A stretch of DNA of 64,000 nt from contig JABAKD010000009.1 of assembly GCA_012845835.1 (NCBI GenBank), forward strand, positions 7,343,413 through 7,407,412, read 5' to 3'. Position 1 is the stretch's first letter. Each line of letters starts with the position of its first letter. Made by a program: the position numbers and the translations under genes. A model generated the notes under the pieces. The model was not told the DNA's origin. It made no database searches and saw only the letters and a program-made list of their open reading frames with translations. The DNA comes from Undaria pinnatifida. Taxonomy: Eukaryota > Sar > Phaeophyceae > Laminariales > Alariaceae. Positions 30,130-40,215 of the stretch are shown here, piece after piece.

Positions 30130-30648
30130 TTCATCGTCAGTGTTTTGAAAGGAACGCTTGATGGACCCGTTCTAAATTACGTTACTTCGTTAGGCATACT
30201 TCTTATTATGGCAGAGGTTGGGAGAGGATCATGCAGACGGTAGGTAGGAAATACCTTACCAGTACGTTATAAGACTTTTCACCTACGTACTAGGTTAGTA
30301 GTGTGGTCTACGGCGCAATTGCAACATATCTGCCTGTACCTCCTTTTCACATTATTATTTATTTGCTAAATGCACGATTATACACCCATGATTTTTACCT
30401 GATTTTCACCTTGTCGATGTGGGGCTCTGAGGTTACCAATTCCAAGACAGAGATACATTATATTACAATTAGAGCAAGCGAGGTGATGTGGTCATGCAAT
30501 GTCACCACCATTGACCACGAGAGGAGGAGAAGGGCAAATCGTCAGTGTTTTGAAAGAAAAGCTTCATGTGCCCGCGCTCAATTACATTACTTCGTTAGGT
30601 ATGTGCCACTTCGTTTGGCAGAGGTTGTCAGGTGATCATGCAGACGGC
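30130..30648 (+). repeat. direct repeat pair (about 110 bp) around repeat family I copy 2
   Basis: Blocks at about 30130-30243 and 30533-30648 share atcgtcagtgttttgaaag, acttcgttaggtat and gatcatgcagacgg. Between them, 30411-30530 is the second copy of family I (see 19250-19390). Flanking direct repeats around an inner block suggest a composite or segmentally duplicated element. Confidence 0.6.
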
Positions 30649-31747
30649 ATTTCCATGTGTACCAGGTATCTATGATACCAGGTACATATATAATTCATTA
30701 GCACAAACTAGGTGTGGGGCCTCTCGTACTACTATATATAGGTGTTACAGGTAGTACATGGTATCACATGACATGTACTCCGTACTATGTACCTGGTACT
30801 CTGTACAGAAGAAGCAACTACCGCCGTTTCTCGCTCAAGCTCGTGCCCGAATCGTGCCCGATAGGAAACACCATGAAAAAATCCCCGCGTATGTCGAAAT
30901 TCCGCAAAGTCTTTCAGCGCATGTCTGGAGCTTTGAATAACAGCAGTGTTTGTGGTGGTGCTCAAATCACACGGGGCGGTAGGGTGGGGCAAACAGATCG
31001 TGTTTGTCCATGATGTTCATCTACTGCTGGAGCAACTGTTATTATTTTTATTGCTTTGTTGTATCGTGCTGGCTGTGCTGCGGCAAAAATGATGCTGCTC
31101 AACTGCTGCACGTATCACATCATATCATAATATCACAGAGTATTACCTCATTATCTTTCTAGAGCCATCCATGCCGCTGCTGCAATCCCCCCCTCCCCCC
31201 GCCCCCAACGCCCCTCTTTCCCCACCACCCGTACCATCGCCTAGATCTAGCACCACGCGTGAATCAAACCCCTACATCTATGCGCCCCCCCCCCCCCCCC
31301 CCCCCCTCGCCCACCTCCCACCTCCCCACCCCCCCACCCCACCCCCACCCCCTCGAACACTCCGCCCTCTACTCACTGGTTGTACGCCTTACAGTATATA
31401 CATGATAAACTGGTGCATGCTCTTTCCAAAACCGTCACATTTATCCCCTTTAAGGATGTATAGTTTCCACGCACAGATTGAGCTGCCCCGCCCGTCCCGC
31501 CCCCGCCCCCCCCCCCATGATAAACTGGTGCATTCTTTCCAAACCCGTCAGATTTATCCCCTCGAAGGATTCATAGTTTCCACGCACAAATTGAGCTGCC
31601 CCACCCGTCCCCCCCCCCCCCTCCCCCCCCCACCCCCGCTCCCTTTTATTCAAAACCAGGCCTTCAAGGTCCTTAAAAACTCCGCCCTCCCCTCACCGGT
31701 TATTCGACTTACAGGATTCACTTGATAAACTGATGCTTTTCCTTCCA
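30649..31747. other. C-rich low complexity and family C-like half copies; no gene
   Basis: A 22-base C run lies at 31285-31306 and further C tracts at about 31500-31515 and 31605-31630. Two related blocks at about 31400-31480 and 31518-31600 (gataaactggtgcat... to ...tagtttccacgcacagattg) resemble the right half of family C in minus orientation. The Pro-rich open frame across 31171-31725 is produced by the C tracts. Confidence 0.5.
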
Positions 31748-31982
31748 CAGCTGTCAGATTTTGTCCCCCTCAGAAACGGGTTTTATAGTTTCCGCGCACA
31801 GACTGACTAACATCACCCTGTTTACCCTGATAGCTACTACACTACCAGGTATGTAGTTGCAAGGGGGGTCGCCGACCTCTATCCTTAGTGATGAGGACAC
31901 ACAACCCGTAATACGCGCGATCGGAGTATCACACACAGGTTGCAAAGAATGAGTTTCGACAAAATATTCGATCTCACAGCTG
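31748..31982 (-). mobile_element. MITE-like family C, copy C2
   Basis: Full-length copy in the minus orientation: CAGCTGTCAGATTTTGTCCC at the left and ATATTCGATCTCACAGCTG at the right. The internal order mirrors C1. Confidence 0.75.
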
Positions 31983-33687
31983 GAGGAATGTTCTTTCATT
32001 TTTATAACAAAAAAATGCACCCTGGTATACCTGCAGGTACCCTCGACGGAACAGTACTACAGAGTGTGCGTTGCCTGCTCTTCAACATGTTGTATTACAT
32101 GAAAAAACGACCTCGGTACGTCGAGTGTTCGTGCTGATTCTTCATTCTAAGGGAGATACAAATTGATATGTGGTCACAGACCCTGAGGCAGGGTAACATC
32201 GTATTAACAGCGTATTAATAGTACCGGCATAAATAGCCTTTTTTTACTACAAAAATTGCAACAGGCATTATGTACGCCAGTACTACTAGTACTCTATAGT
32301 ATATAGTACCCAGTGCTATTCGTAGAGCGTTAGAATGCACAGCAGATCACGGCCTACACTTTTGTATGTACGGGAAGAAAAACTTCTACTCGTACATAAA
32401 CTCGAGATCGAGATGTTGCTGGTCTTGCTACCCAGTACACACGGCCGGTTCGCGGTTATAGGCAGAGGGCTGTAGGCGCTGTAAGCGGTGGGCAGCAGGC
32501 CCGAGTCTGTTCGTGATGTCGTGCCCCTATGCGCAACTTTGGAATTACCGTATTCGTGTGTGACAGTCCCGCGTTATGTGATTGGCTAGGTATATGGAAT
32601 AGCCCAATGAAAACATCGGAGATCGTCGTGAAAAACAACGGCGATGGAACTTATTTCACCGCGCTCTCTCGCTCTCTCTCCGCTCGCTCGCTCAAAAGCA
32701 CGCGAGCTCAAGCTGGGCGTGGCACCGCCGACAGCTACGTAGCTATACGCGGAGCCCGGCGAAGCCAACCATCAGAGAAGCACCACCTGCGCGACTTCAG
32801 CAGCGAGTTCATTCGCCGGCACAGGTACGGATAAGCGATGCGGGGGTATAGCAAACTCTCGTAAGAACCGGTGGTGGGTGGAAAAGTTCCAAATTCTGTT
32901 TGAAGACTGACAGAAAAGATGCGTGGGGCAAGTATAATAGGAGTATGGATGAACGCGTGCCCTAAATTCGTAGTCACCGGCGCCCGCCTGACGTCGCACA
33001 TCTACGCCGCGAGTAGTAGGCAGGCGTTACGAGACTGGCGCCGCTGCTGCACTGCTGTGCGCTGTTATGTCTGTGCCTCGTCTCGTCGTCGCCCTGTTTA
33101 TGGTACTGCTGTACTGCGAGTGGGTGTGCAGGTCTGTGTATTCTCGTAAGCGAGTTTCCGCGTAAGGAGATTTGGGTGTGGTATACCGCCCTGAATGTGG
33201 GCACAAAATTGGGGTCAGTGGATGGTCTCCCTCCCAGCCTTGCCCGAAGCCCTGCCACAGCTCTTCTGACCACGTGTGCTGCAGCCACGCGAGGTGGTCG
33301 GCGGGATTTTTTTGCTTGTGTAGGTGTGGCTAGCCAGCCCTTGCTGCGAATCGCCTGGTGCATGGGTACATCGTGTCGCGAGTACTTTCTCTTCACTGCA
33401 CAAGCGAGTAGTTCAGCTGTCGTCATTGCTGAAGATAAATCTGTTCCGCGATTTCTGTGCGCCCAGCAGCAATAATACCCCGACTCTTTTTCGGGCGAGT
33501 TTTCCGATGTGAGAGACGTACCAAAAAAAGCAGCAGCACGAGTATTAGTGTGATGTGAGAGTGCTATGAGTACCAGAGGGATAATAATACTACGAACAGA
33601 ATACTCCGTATATAGTAATACTTCGAAGTATATAGTAGTGTGCTGCTGTACCGTTGTATTAATATTTTTAAAAATTAAAATACACTC
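31983..33687. other. no gene recognised
   Basis: Several open frames on both strands, the longest on the minus strand at 32974-33753 (259 codons). That frame is basic and His/Arg/Ala-rich, its first part (above about 33688) lies inside a family C copy, and it shows no domain. I treat these as chance frames, but an exon cannot be excluded. Confidence 0.35.
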
Positions 33688-33904
33688 CAGCTGTGAGATC
33701 GAAGATTTCGTCGAAACTCGGCAAGCTGTGTGTGATACTCCGATCGCGCGCATTACGAGTTGTGTGTCCTCATTGAGGATATAGGTCGGCGACTCCCCTT
33801 ACAACTACAGTGTAGCTATCAGGGTCAACAGGGTGATTTTAGTCAGTCTGTGCGCGGAAACTATAAAAAAAAAACGTTTCTGAGGGGGACAAAATCTGAC
33901 AGCT
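33688..33904 (+). mobile_element. MITE-like family C, copy C3
   Basis: CAGCTGTGAGATCGAAG at the left to aaaatctgacagct at the right, with the same internal blocks as C1. Confidence 0.75.
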
Positions 33905-33919
33905 ATTAATATATAGTTG

Positions 33920-34645
33920 TTGGCACTTTATACACACTCTCGTACCGTTCTCCTTCGGCCTGCCCCGTCCTTGGGGTGGGCCGAGGAAGCCCGCGAGGAC
34001 CTGCAGCGGTCTAGCGGCAGTCACACGGGCATCGAGCCTCGGGCTGGGTAGAGAGGGAACCTTGCGCGGTCTGGCTAGTGAACTGCTCACTCTAAGGACC
34101 GCGTGGGGTGGTGGTGATGGGTTTTCTTTTTAACCCCGACGCCGAGGAGCTCATCCCCGGGGCAGGACGGGTACATCACCACAGCAGAGAGCGCAGCGTG
34201 GGCAGCTTGGGGAGTGGAGAGGCTGGCCACCGCGTGGGTACGCATGCACGACAGGAAGGATGGGAGTGTCGGCGTTGGCTGGGACGGCTGCACCCAGCCA
34301 GCGGAAACCAAGGCGCGAACCGGGCTACGAAACGGAGAGCCACAATCATCACATTAATAGAGAGAAAAAAGAAACAACAGAAACAGAAACGGAGGAGGGG
34401 ACGAGCCTCTCGTCGGCTGGCTGAGAAAGCAGCACGCGAGACTCGTAAGAGACGGAAGGCGGCACTTGTGGCGGTAGCGACCTACAACGTGCGTACCCTG
34501 GCCGTAAAGGGGAAGAACGGGTATGGGCATGACGAGCGTGTACTGGCGAAAGGCCAGCAACTCGGCTGTGACTTCATTGGCCTGCAGGAAACTCGACGGC
34601 CCGGCAACACGAGATTCAGTGCAGCTGGATACCAAGTTTTTTGCT
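33920..34645 (+). mobile_element. 5' fragment of a LINE (endonuclease start), 3'-truncated
   Basis: The plus frame 34108-34662 has a basic region (residues about 90-125, including ERKKKQQKQKRRRGRASRR), then VAVATYNVRTLAVKGKNGYG and GCDFIGLQETRRPGNTRFSA, the N-terminus of an exonuclease-endonuclease-phosphatase domain of LINE type: YNVRTL with the Asn, and QETR with the metal-binding Glu. The domain is cut at about 34640 after GYQVF, and sequence then changes to low-complexity purine repeats. Upstream GC-rich DNA from about 33920 may be the 5' UTR. Loss of the 3' side with the 5' end kept is the opposite of ordinary LINE truncation, so a later deletion or insertion is likely. Confidence 0.7.
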
Positions 34646-35507
34646 TAGGTATTTTGGTTTAATAAGAAGAACACAAAGGGGGGAGGGGGGGAAACAGGAG
34701 GAGTAGAAGGAAAGCCGTCCAAGGGAATGGGGGCAGGGGGGGCAACAGGAGGAATAGAAGGGAGACCGCGGTGGACGAAGGCAGGAAGGAGATGGCAGAC
34801 AGGGTAGCAAGGTACCAGGCCGACTAGTAGGTACATAGCACTTTTCGTCTTTTTCTGGGGTATTTTTTTCCCCTTTGTTCCCTCCTTGCGTGTCCAGGTT
34901 TTTGGCTCGTGTTTGGATTATCTTATTTTGGTTTTACTTTACTTTATTTTATTTCATTTTATTACCTGGTATGTTTCTTTTCCGAGCTTTGGCTCTCCTT
35001 TCCGGTTGGGTTGTTTCTTCGATTTCCCCTTCATTTTGTTTGTTTCATTTTTTGTTTTATTTTTATCGTTGTTTTTATTTGTTTTCTTATTTTGTTTTTG
35101 TTTTTTGTTTTTGTTTTTGTTTTTGTTTATTTCGTATTTCTCTCTTCCAATGTATTTCTGTTGCTGACGTATGTATGTTGTGCCTGTCGTACCCAGTACT
35201 AGGGCATGACATTGCGTTGTCGAATGCATTACGATGCATTATCTCTGTGTCGTAGCTTGTGACCACAGAGCTGATCTTTCTAGGGTGAGGAATCAGTACG
35301 GACACTGGGTGTGCTGGATGTCGACGAGTAGAAGAACGGTTTAATGTGGAGAACACACACACACACAGCAGTTTCATAGTGTACAACTCTGTTAATAATA
35401 CTCGTATAATACGAAGTAGTGCTGCATATGTTCCGCCCCCGCGTTCGTAGTTGTGCGCTCACCATTGCATGGCCACACTCACTTGTGTATAGCAAGCCTG
35501 TTTTTTT
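34646..35507. other. purine-rich then T-rich low complexity; no gene
   Basis: Plus strand 34675-34830 is G/A-rich; 34910-35150 is dominated by tttt and tttg runs giving Phe/Leu/Val-rich frames on the plus strand and Lys/Asn-rich frames on the minus. An acacacac run lies near 35352. No supported gene. Confidence 0.5.
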
Positions 35508-35703
35508 TTTTGTTTTTTTTTCATCCTCCGGCGGATGGGGAAAAATAAAGCTTTAGCTCACCTCACTTCCACGTGTTTTCATACGCGTCGTGTGTCGATT
35601 TAACTCAGCTGCTTTCGCAGCCCAACGCTAGCTGGCGCACCCTTCGGGTCCCATTGTAGGTATAGCGTAAGCTGTCCCTATTAGTGGTCTTCGTTACAAC
35701 CCT
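35508..35703 (-). repeat. A-tailed SINE-like family E, copy E1
   Basis: In minus orientation the repeat ends GGATGAAAAAAAA, so the T run at the left is its A tail. Diagnostic blocks: catcctccggcggatgggga, gtcgtgtgtcgatttaactc, cccaacgctagctggcgcac, gtcttcgttacaaccc. It matches 44.10-44.39 kb, and in the opposite orientation 41.50-41.67 and 45.74-46.04 kb. This copy lacks the 5' third present in the longest copies. The RNA ancestor is not identified. Confidence 0.65.
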
Positions 35704-36540
35704 GCAATTATCTGATTTGATAGGTAATTGGCCGTTTTCGTATGATATGTTGGCGTTATATAGTAAGCGCGGATACTAGTTCGCAGTACTGCTGTACTGC
35801 TGTAGTGTGTGTTCGTTCTTTAGTGCGGGGTGTATATTAGCTCGTAGTGTATATTAGATAAGTGGAAATACTTTGAATAATTATGATCACGCGAGTCCCA
35901 AGTCCAGCCGATACCGCGGTAGGTATTTGTTCATTTTGTTGTTTTCGTTGTTCTCACATTAACTCGCACGATCAAGTCCGTGGTCACAGGACAGGCTCCA
36001 GTCACTCTACAGTGGAGGGATGCCCCACAGAAAAAAACACAAAGCCAAAAGTGGCACACGCATAGTCTATATTATAGCTGGTGCAACTAACAATGCCTCC
36101 GACAGGAAAATATAAAAATGAAATCGGGAGTCAGCCTACGACGTGCCAGGTTCATACCGTACTACTGGTACATACGTCTCACTACTCTCGCCTGAAAAAG
36201 CCCGACTACACCGCTCGCCACCCAGAAAAGACTACAACGTATACTCGTATATTGAGAAACAATGATACACGTGGTACCAATCACTACGCATACTCGTATG
36301 CACGTCAGACTCAAGTCAGTTGGAAAAAAAAGAAAAAAAAAAGACAGAAAATAAAGGAAACTATTTGAAAAGAAAGCGAAACGGGGAAGAGGACAAGAAA
36401 AGAGAAAAAAAGAAGAGAAAAGAAAGGAAACTACTTGAGAAGAAAGCGAAACGGGAAAGAAAAGGAAAATAAATGAAAAGGAAGGACTAGAAGAAGAAGC
36501 AAAGAGAGCAAAGAAAAACAAAATAAAACACGACACTAGC
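35704..36540. other. no gene; A/G-rich tract at 36310-36530
   Basis: The second half is an almost pure purine tract on the plus strand (aaagaaaagg type). Nothing else is supported. Confidence 0.5.
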
Positions 36541-36725
36541 AGACTCTATGTAGGAACTGACTAAACACGGCATTGGGCTCAAAGAGTGTATCAAGTGCAT
36601 CATCGATGGCACTGGGGAGAGAACACATCAAGGCGAAGAAGTCAGACCGGCGTTACGATAACTTGTGACGCCATTGGAAGGCCCACAAGCTTCAGGATGA
36701 TGATGGCCAGACCCAGACTTCAGCC
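36541..36725 (-). repeat. dispersed repeat family K, copy 1 (possible degenerate coding fragment)
   Basis: The minus strand reads SLPSAIDDALDTLFEPNAVF, and the copy at 43163-43278 reads SLPSAIDDELDTLYEPNAVF in its own forward frame. The second half (gatggccagacccagactt) recurs at 41822-41897. Conservation of the peptide between copies suggests a fragment of a protein-coding mobile element of unknown type. Confidence 0.5.
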
Positions 36726-37132
36726 TCTTGGGCAGGACCCCCCCCCTTCCCCCCTCCCCCCGGCCGCTTATAGATGCCGACGGTGGATACCGCTGCCGCG
36801 GCCTTTGCGTGTCGCTCTGCAGAGTTTTGCATCTCTCCGCGTCATGCCATTTCCGCATGAATGACTCTGCTCCCTCCTCTACTCGTCGAAACCATCTGCC
36901 GGTCTTGTGTGCATTATTTCGCCACCCTATGATACCACCGCCGGTATGCAGGTTCTCGCGGAACCTGTTTTATGTTTTCGCCTTTTCCGTTTTATTTATA
37001 TCCCTTTCTTTTTATCCCTTTCTTCGTTCCTTGTCCCTTTACGCCTATTATTGCTTTATTTGCTTATTTCTTCGAATGTTTCTGTATTTCATAAAATTAG
37101 TATAACGCCGGAGCTGTGAGTTTATTGTTGTG

Positions 37133-37345
37133 TTCACCTTTTTTGCTTGGTTCTTTCTGGTTTCTTTCGCTTTTGGGTACTCTTGAAGTATTTGTTGAAG
37201 AAACGATAGGTAGGGTGGAAAAAAAACGCCAGCTGTAAGTGTTGCATTATTGTATTTTTCCTTTTTGCTTGGCCCTTTCTGGTTCCTTTTGCTTTTGGGT
37301 ACAGTTGTACCCTTGGGATATTTGTTGAAGAAAATATAGATAGGG
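37133..37345 (+). repeat. tandem duplication, about 120-bp unit
   Basis: Two copies of a block containing ttttgcttggttctttctgg, cttttgggtac and tatttgttgaagaaa. Confidence 0.7.
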
Positions 37346-37364
37346 AGAAAGAAAAAGGAAGCGG

Positions 37365-37720
37365 GGAGGGAAAACAGGACGGCACGACAAAATGAAAAAA
37401 GGACAACAGCCAGCCAGCAACTAACAGTAAAAGTGCAGATGAAACCATCCAACCAACGAAGCATAAAAACAACTACACAGAGGACTAGTATATACCTACA
37501 AAGTAGATGGAGCCATCCAACCAATGTCGTCGCAGCGAAGAGGGAAAACAGGACGGCACGACAAAATGAAAAAAAGACAACAGCCAGCCAGCAACTACCC
37601 AACTCGTAGGAGTAAAGGAGCAGATGAAGCCATCCAACCAACGAAGCAGACAAACAACTAGACAGAGGAGTGGTATATAGCAACAAAGTAGATGAAGCCA
37701 TCCAACCAATGTCGTTGGAG
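37365..37720 (+). repeat. tandem duplication, about 178-bp unit
   Basis: Two copies of a block starting gagggaaaacaggacggcac and ending catccaaccaatgtcg. The minus-strand frame across it (repeating LDGFIC and FFHFVVPSCF) is a by-product. The unit also contains an internal catccaaccaa duplication. Confidence 0.7.
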
Positions 37721-37760
37721 GCACTCTGTGCGCAGGTGATAGATCTAGCAACACATTGAC

Positions 37761-37828
37761 GCACGATCGGAGTATCACACACAGCTTGCCAAAAATGAGT
37801 TTCGACAAAATCTTCGATCTTACAGCTG
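37761..37828 (-). mobile_element. MITE-like family C, partial copy C4
   Basis: Only the left-end third of the family in minus orientation (cgatcggagtatcacacaca ... tcttacagctg). It lies 50 bp from the plus-oriented copy C5, giving an inverted pair. Confidence 0.65.
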
Positions 37829-37876
37829 GAGTGTATTTTTCATTTTTATAAAATATATAAAATGAAAAATACACTT

Positions 37877-38099
37877 CAGTCTCGGTGAGATCGACCAAAA
37901 ATAATATTTTGATCAAAACTCAGCTCTGCAAGCTGCGTGTGATTACTTCGATCGCGCGTGTTACGGGGTGTGTGCCCTCGTGAAGGATACGGGTCGGTGA
38001 CTCCGCTGCTAATGCCAGGCTCCACAGAGCTAAGACTTTTAGCCTTGTTCTGCACGCGGAAACTGTATAACCCGCATTGAGGGGGACAAAACCAGACAT
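37877..38099 (+). mobile_element. MITE-like family C, copy C5 (diverged subfamily)
   Basis: Shares all family blocks but with subfamily changes (tcgaccaaaaataatatttt, gttacggggtgtgtgccctc, ttctgcacgcggaaactgta) also found in C6 at 61.85-62.08 kb. Confidence 0.7.
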
Positions 38100-38514
38100 G
38101 TGTAGAATTCAGTATGTGTGAGTTAGCTTTTGGAGTGAGCTACTTGGGTCTACCGGGTTGTACGCAAGTTCCTGTGTACTCCCTGCATATGTGGCAGGCC
38201 AGCGAAAGTCCAGCCCAGGCCTGATGCTCGGGTTTTTTTGCTGCCGAGTCATGATGGAACATGCGGTGGACATCGATCGCTACTGCCCCGAAGCGATCTC
38301 TCTTCTGCTCTTGATGCAATGCAAAGGCGCAACCACTCACACACCTGTATTGATCGAATGGAGACCGACGACTGAGATCTGGCGTTCTGCATCAGGCGTC
38401 GGGCGGTGCACACACGGTGCACACATGATGATCCCAAAGCTCTTCGAGCGTCCATCTCACACACTCCCAAGGAATACACAAACTTATTATATACGTATAC
38501 TGTACATATTTTTT

Positions 38515-38692
38515 TTCTTCATCCCATTTACTTCCTCGCACTACTCTCGCTCTCTCTCCCAGTAGTAACTCAGATCCGGGGTCACATAGCGGGCCCTCCT
38601 CCCCCCTTCCCACTACGGTATAATAACACCTTCGTTTTTATCGCGAGAATGATCAAGCATTTTCTTCCCTCGACGACTCGCGTCGAAATTAC
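38515..38692 (-). repeat. A-tailed SINE-like family J, copy J1
   Basis: In minus orientation: aattcgacgcgagtcg near the start, then gggcccgctatgtgacccc-type sequence, a ggcgagagtagtgcgagg-type block and an A-rich tail. Three plus-oriented copies follow within 3 kb. Confidence 0.6.
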
Positions 38693-38699
38693 CTGCTAC

Positions 38700-38908
38700 T
38701 ACTACTGTACCCACGCTGCTAGGCGCCCTCAGCAGTTGATCATTTTTTGTATTTTTTGTATTTTTTGCAATAAAGTCAAAATCTCACCACGGCGGGAATC
38801 GAAGTCGAGGACCAACGCTAGTAGTGTTCGAGGGTAACCATTAGACCACCGGGGCGACCGGTTACAGAAAACTTATACTCGTAAACACCCCTAGGGGTGT
38901 ATATAACA
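38700..38908 (-). repeat. tRNA-headed SINE family S2, copy 2, with 16-bp palindrome
   Basis: In minus orientation the head reads CGGTCGCCCCGGTGGTCTAA, with an A-box-like TGGTCTAATGG and a B-box-like ACTTCGATTCCC, followed by the block gatcaactgctgagg that also follows copy 1. On its upstream side lies the perfect palindrome ACACCCCTAGGGGTGT (38885-38900). It is not a functional tRNA: the acceptor stem cannot close. Confidence 0.65.
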
Positions 38909-38911
38909 TGT

Positions 38912-39133
38912 TCTAGTACAAATTCGTTGAGACTTTTGCTTGTGCACAAATCGACTTGCGGAAAAACGCGAGAGCGTGAGTTAGCAACACTCGACGAAAA
39001 AATCGACGCAGCAGTGCTGTGGGATTGCTGAACCCTATGCATGCGAGATAAAAATGAAGGCATGTACCGGGGGGGGGGGAGAAGGGACGACACCTGTGAC
39101 CACGGCTTGTCCAGAAGCTGGAAAGTATATAGA
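38912..39133 (+). repeat. SINE family D, head-less body (copy D3)
   Basis: The body from tgtgcacaaatcgacttgcg through gaaccctatgcatgcgagat to ccacggcttgtccagaagct matches D1 and D2, but the tRNA-like head is missing; instead an inverted S2 copy sits directly upstream. Confidence 0.65.
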
Positions 39134-39162
39134 CGTGTGAACAATATGCAATGAAGTAAAAC

Positions 39163-39302
39163 TGAATAAAATGAGAGGAAGGCACGTACCAGGAGTGGGG
39201 AGGGGGCAGGAGGAGGGCCCGCTCTGTGACCCCGGATCTGAGTTACTGCTGAGAGGGAGGGCGAGAGTAGTGCGAGGGTAATAAATGGGGGGGGGAGGGG
39301 GG
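39163..39302 (+). repeat. SINE-like family J, copy J2
   Basis: ggcacgtaccagg, ggagggcccgctctgtgacc, ggcgagagtagtgcgagggt, aataaatggg. Followed by a G-rich run. Confidence 0.6.
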
Positions 39303-39385
39303 GGGGAAACGAAAAAAATGCACCCCTGCTTTACGTACTGCCATTAATAGTAGAGTGTACCAATAACCTGGCACTAAGCCCATGA

Positions 39386-39572
39386 AATTCGACGCGAGTG
39401 GAAGAGGGAAGAAACTGCTGAGTTCTTCCCGCGACAACAATGAAGGCACGTATCGTAGTGGGGAAGGGGGAGGAATGACCCGCTATGTGACCCCTGATCT
39501 GGGTTACTACAGTATATACTGGGAGGGAGGGAGGGCGAGAGTAGTGCGAGGGACATAAGTGGGATGAAAAAA
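39386..39572 (+). repeat. SINE-like family J, copy J3
   Basis: Starts ttcgacgcgagtggaagagg and ends gggatgaaaaaaaaagaaaa, giving the clearest A-tailed end of the family. Confidence 0.65.
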
Positions 39573-39727
39573 AAAGAAAAGGTCCCAGCCCGGCCAGGAG
39601 CCTCAGCCCTACCCTCTAGCCCGAAAATCATACGCGACGGGATCGGGGGGTGTACATTAAATACAATGTTTTGTTTGGGTGGGGGCGCATTGTTATTCCT
39701 ATACTTTATTACTTTTATTTTTTTTCG

Positions 39728-40026
39728 CACACATCTACTTTCCAGCTTCTGGACAAGCCGTGGTTTCACGCAGGTGTCGTCCATTCTCCCCCCCCGGTTC
39801 TTGCCTTCAATTTTTTATCGCGCATAGGGTTCAGCAATCCCACTGCTCGTCGATTGTTGATCGAGTGTTGCTAACTCAAGCTCTCGGGCTTTCCGCAAGT
39901 CAATTTGTGCGCAAGAAAAAAGTCCCCATGAATTTATACGAGTATGCATTCGGGGGGATTCGAACTAACGAAACCCACCTAATCCAGGCTCGAGGATGAC
40001 CTGATACGCCACCGGGGCGACCGGTT
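39728..40026 (-). repeat. tRNA-headed SINE family D, copy D1
   Basis: Minus-strand orientation. The head starts AACCGGTCGCCCCGGTGG at 40026, has an A-box-like TGGCGTATCAGG and a B-box-like AGTTCGAATCCCC, then the D body ending ccagcttctggac (read in the plus sense) at about 39740. The same structure is present at 63115-63416. Pol III promoter boxes in the right order and spacing support a tRNA-derived SINE. Confidence 0.7.
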
Positions 40027-40085
40027 GCTGCTATATGCGCCCCTAGGGGCGTTTAAAAGTTTTCCGTAACCGGTCGCCCCGGTGG
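40009..40085. other. 18-bp perfect inverted repeat around a 14-bp palindrome (head-to-head SINE heads)
   Basis: CCACCGGGGCGACCGGTT (40009-40026) and its exact complement AACCGGTCGCCCCGGTGG (40068-40085) are the 5' ends of D1 (minus) and S2 copy 1 (plus). The 41-base spacer holds the palindrome CGCCCCTAGGGGCG (40038-40051). The arrangement could fold as a cruciform and places two divergent Pol III-type promoters side by side. Confidence 0.8.
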
Positions 40086-40215
40086 TCTAGTGGTTACCCC
40101 CGAATTCTACTAGCTCGTTGGTCCTTGAGTTCGATTCCCACCGTGTTGTGAGATTTGGCATTTTTTGGCATAAATAAATGCAAAAAAAAAAGGATCAACT
40201 GCTGAGGATGTGTCT
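40052..40215 (+). repeat. tRNA-headed SINE family S2, copy 1
   Basis: Head CCGGTCGCCCCGGTGGTCTA with A-box-like TGGTCTAGTGG (40083-40093) and B-box-like GAGTTCGATTCCC (40127-40139), then gatttggcattttttggca, an A run and gatcaactgctgagg. The region between palindrome and head (agttttccgtaaccgg) is also conserved in copy 2, so the element probably starts at the palindrome. Confidence 0.65.

Noticed and set aside
31171..31725. A Pro-rich protein of 184 codons
   Set aside because: Produced by C homopolymers and repeated family C-like blocks.
37048..37782. A 244-codon minus-strand hydrophobic protein
   Set aside because: It spans two tandem duplications and the edge of a family C copy; its repeated LDGFIC motif mirrors the DNA duplication.
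40068..40155. A tRNA gene (A- and B-box present)
   Set aside because: The 5' start GGTCGCC has no complementary 3' acceptor arm and the sequence continues into a repeat body found elsewhere; it is a SINE head.
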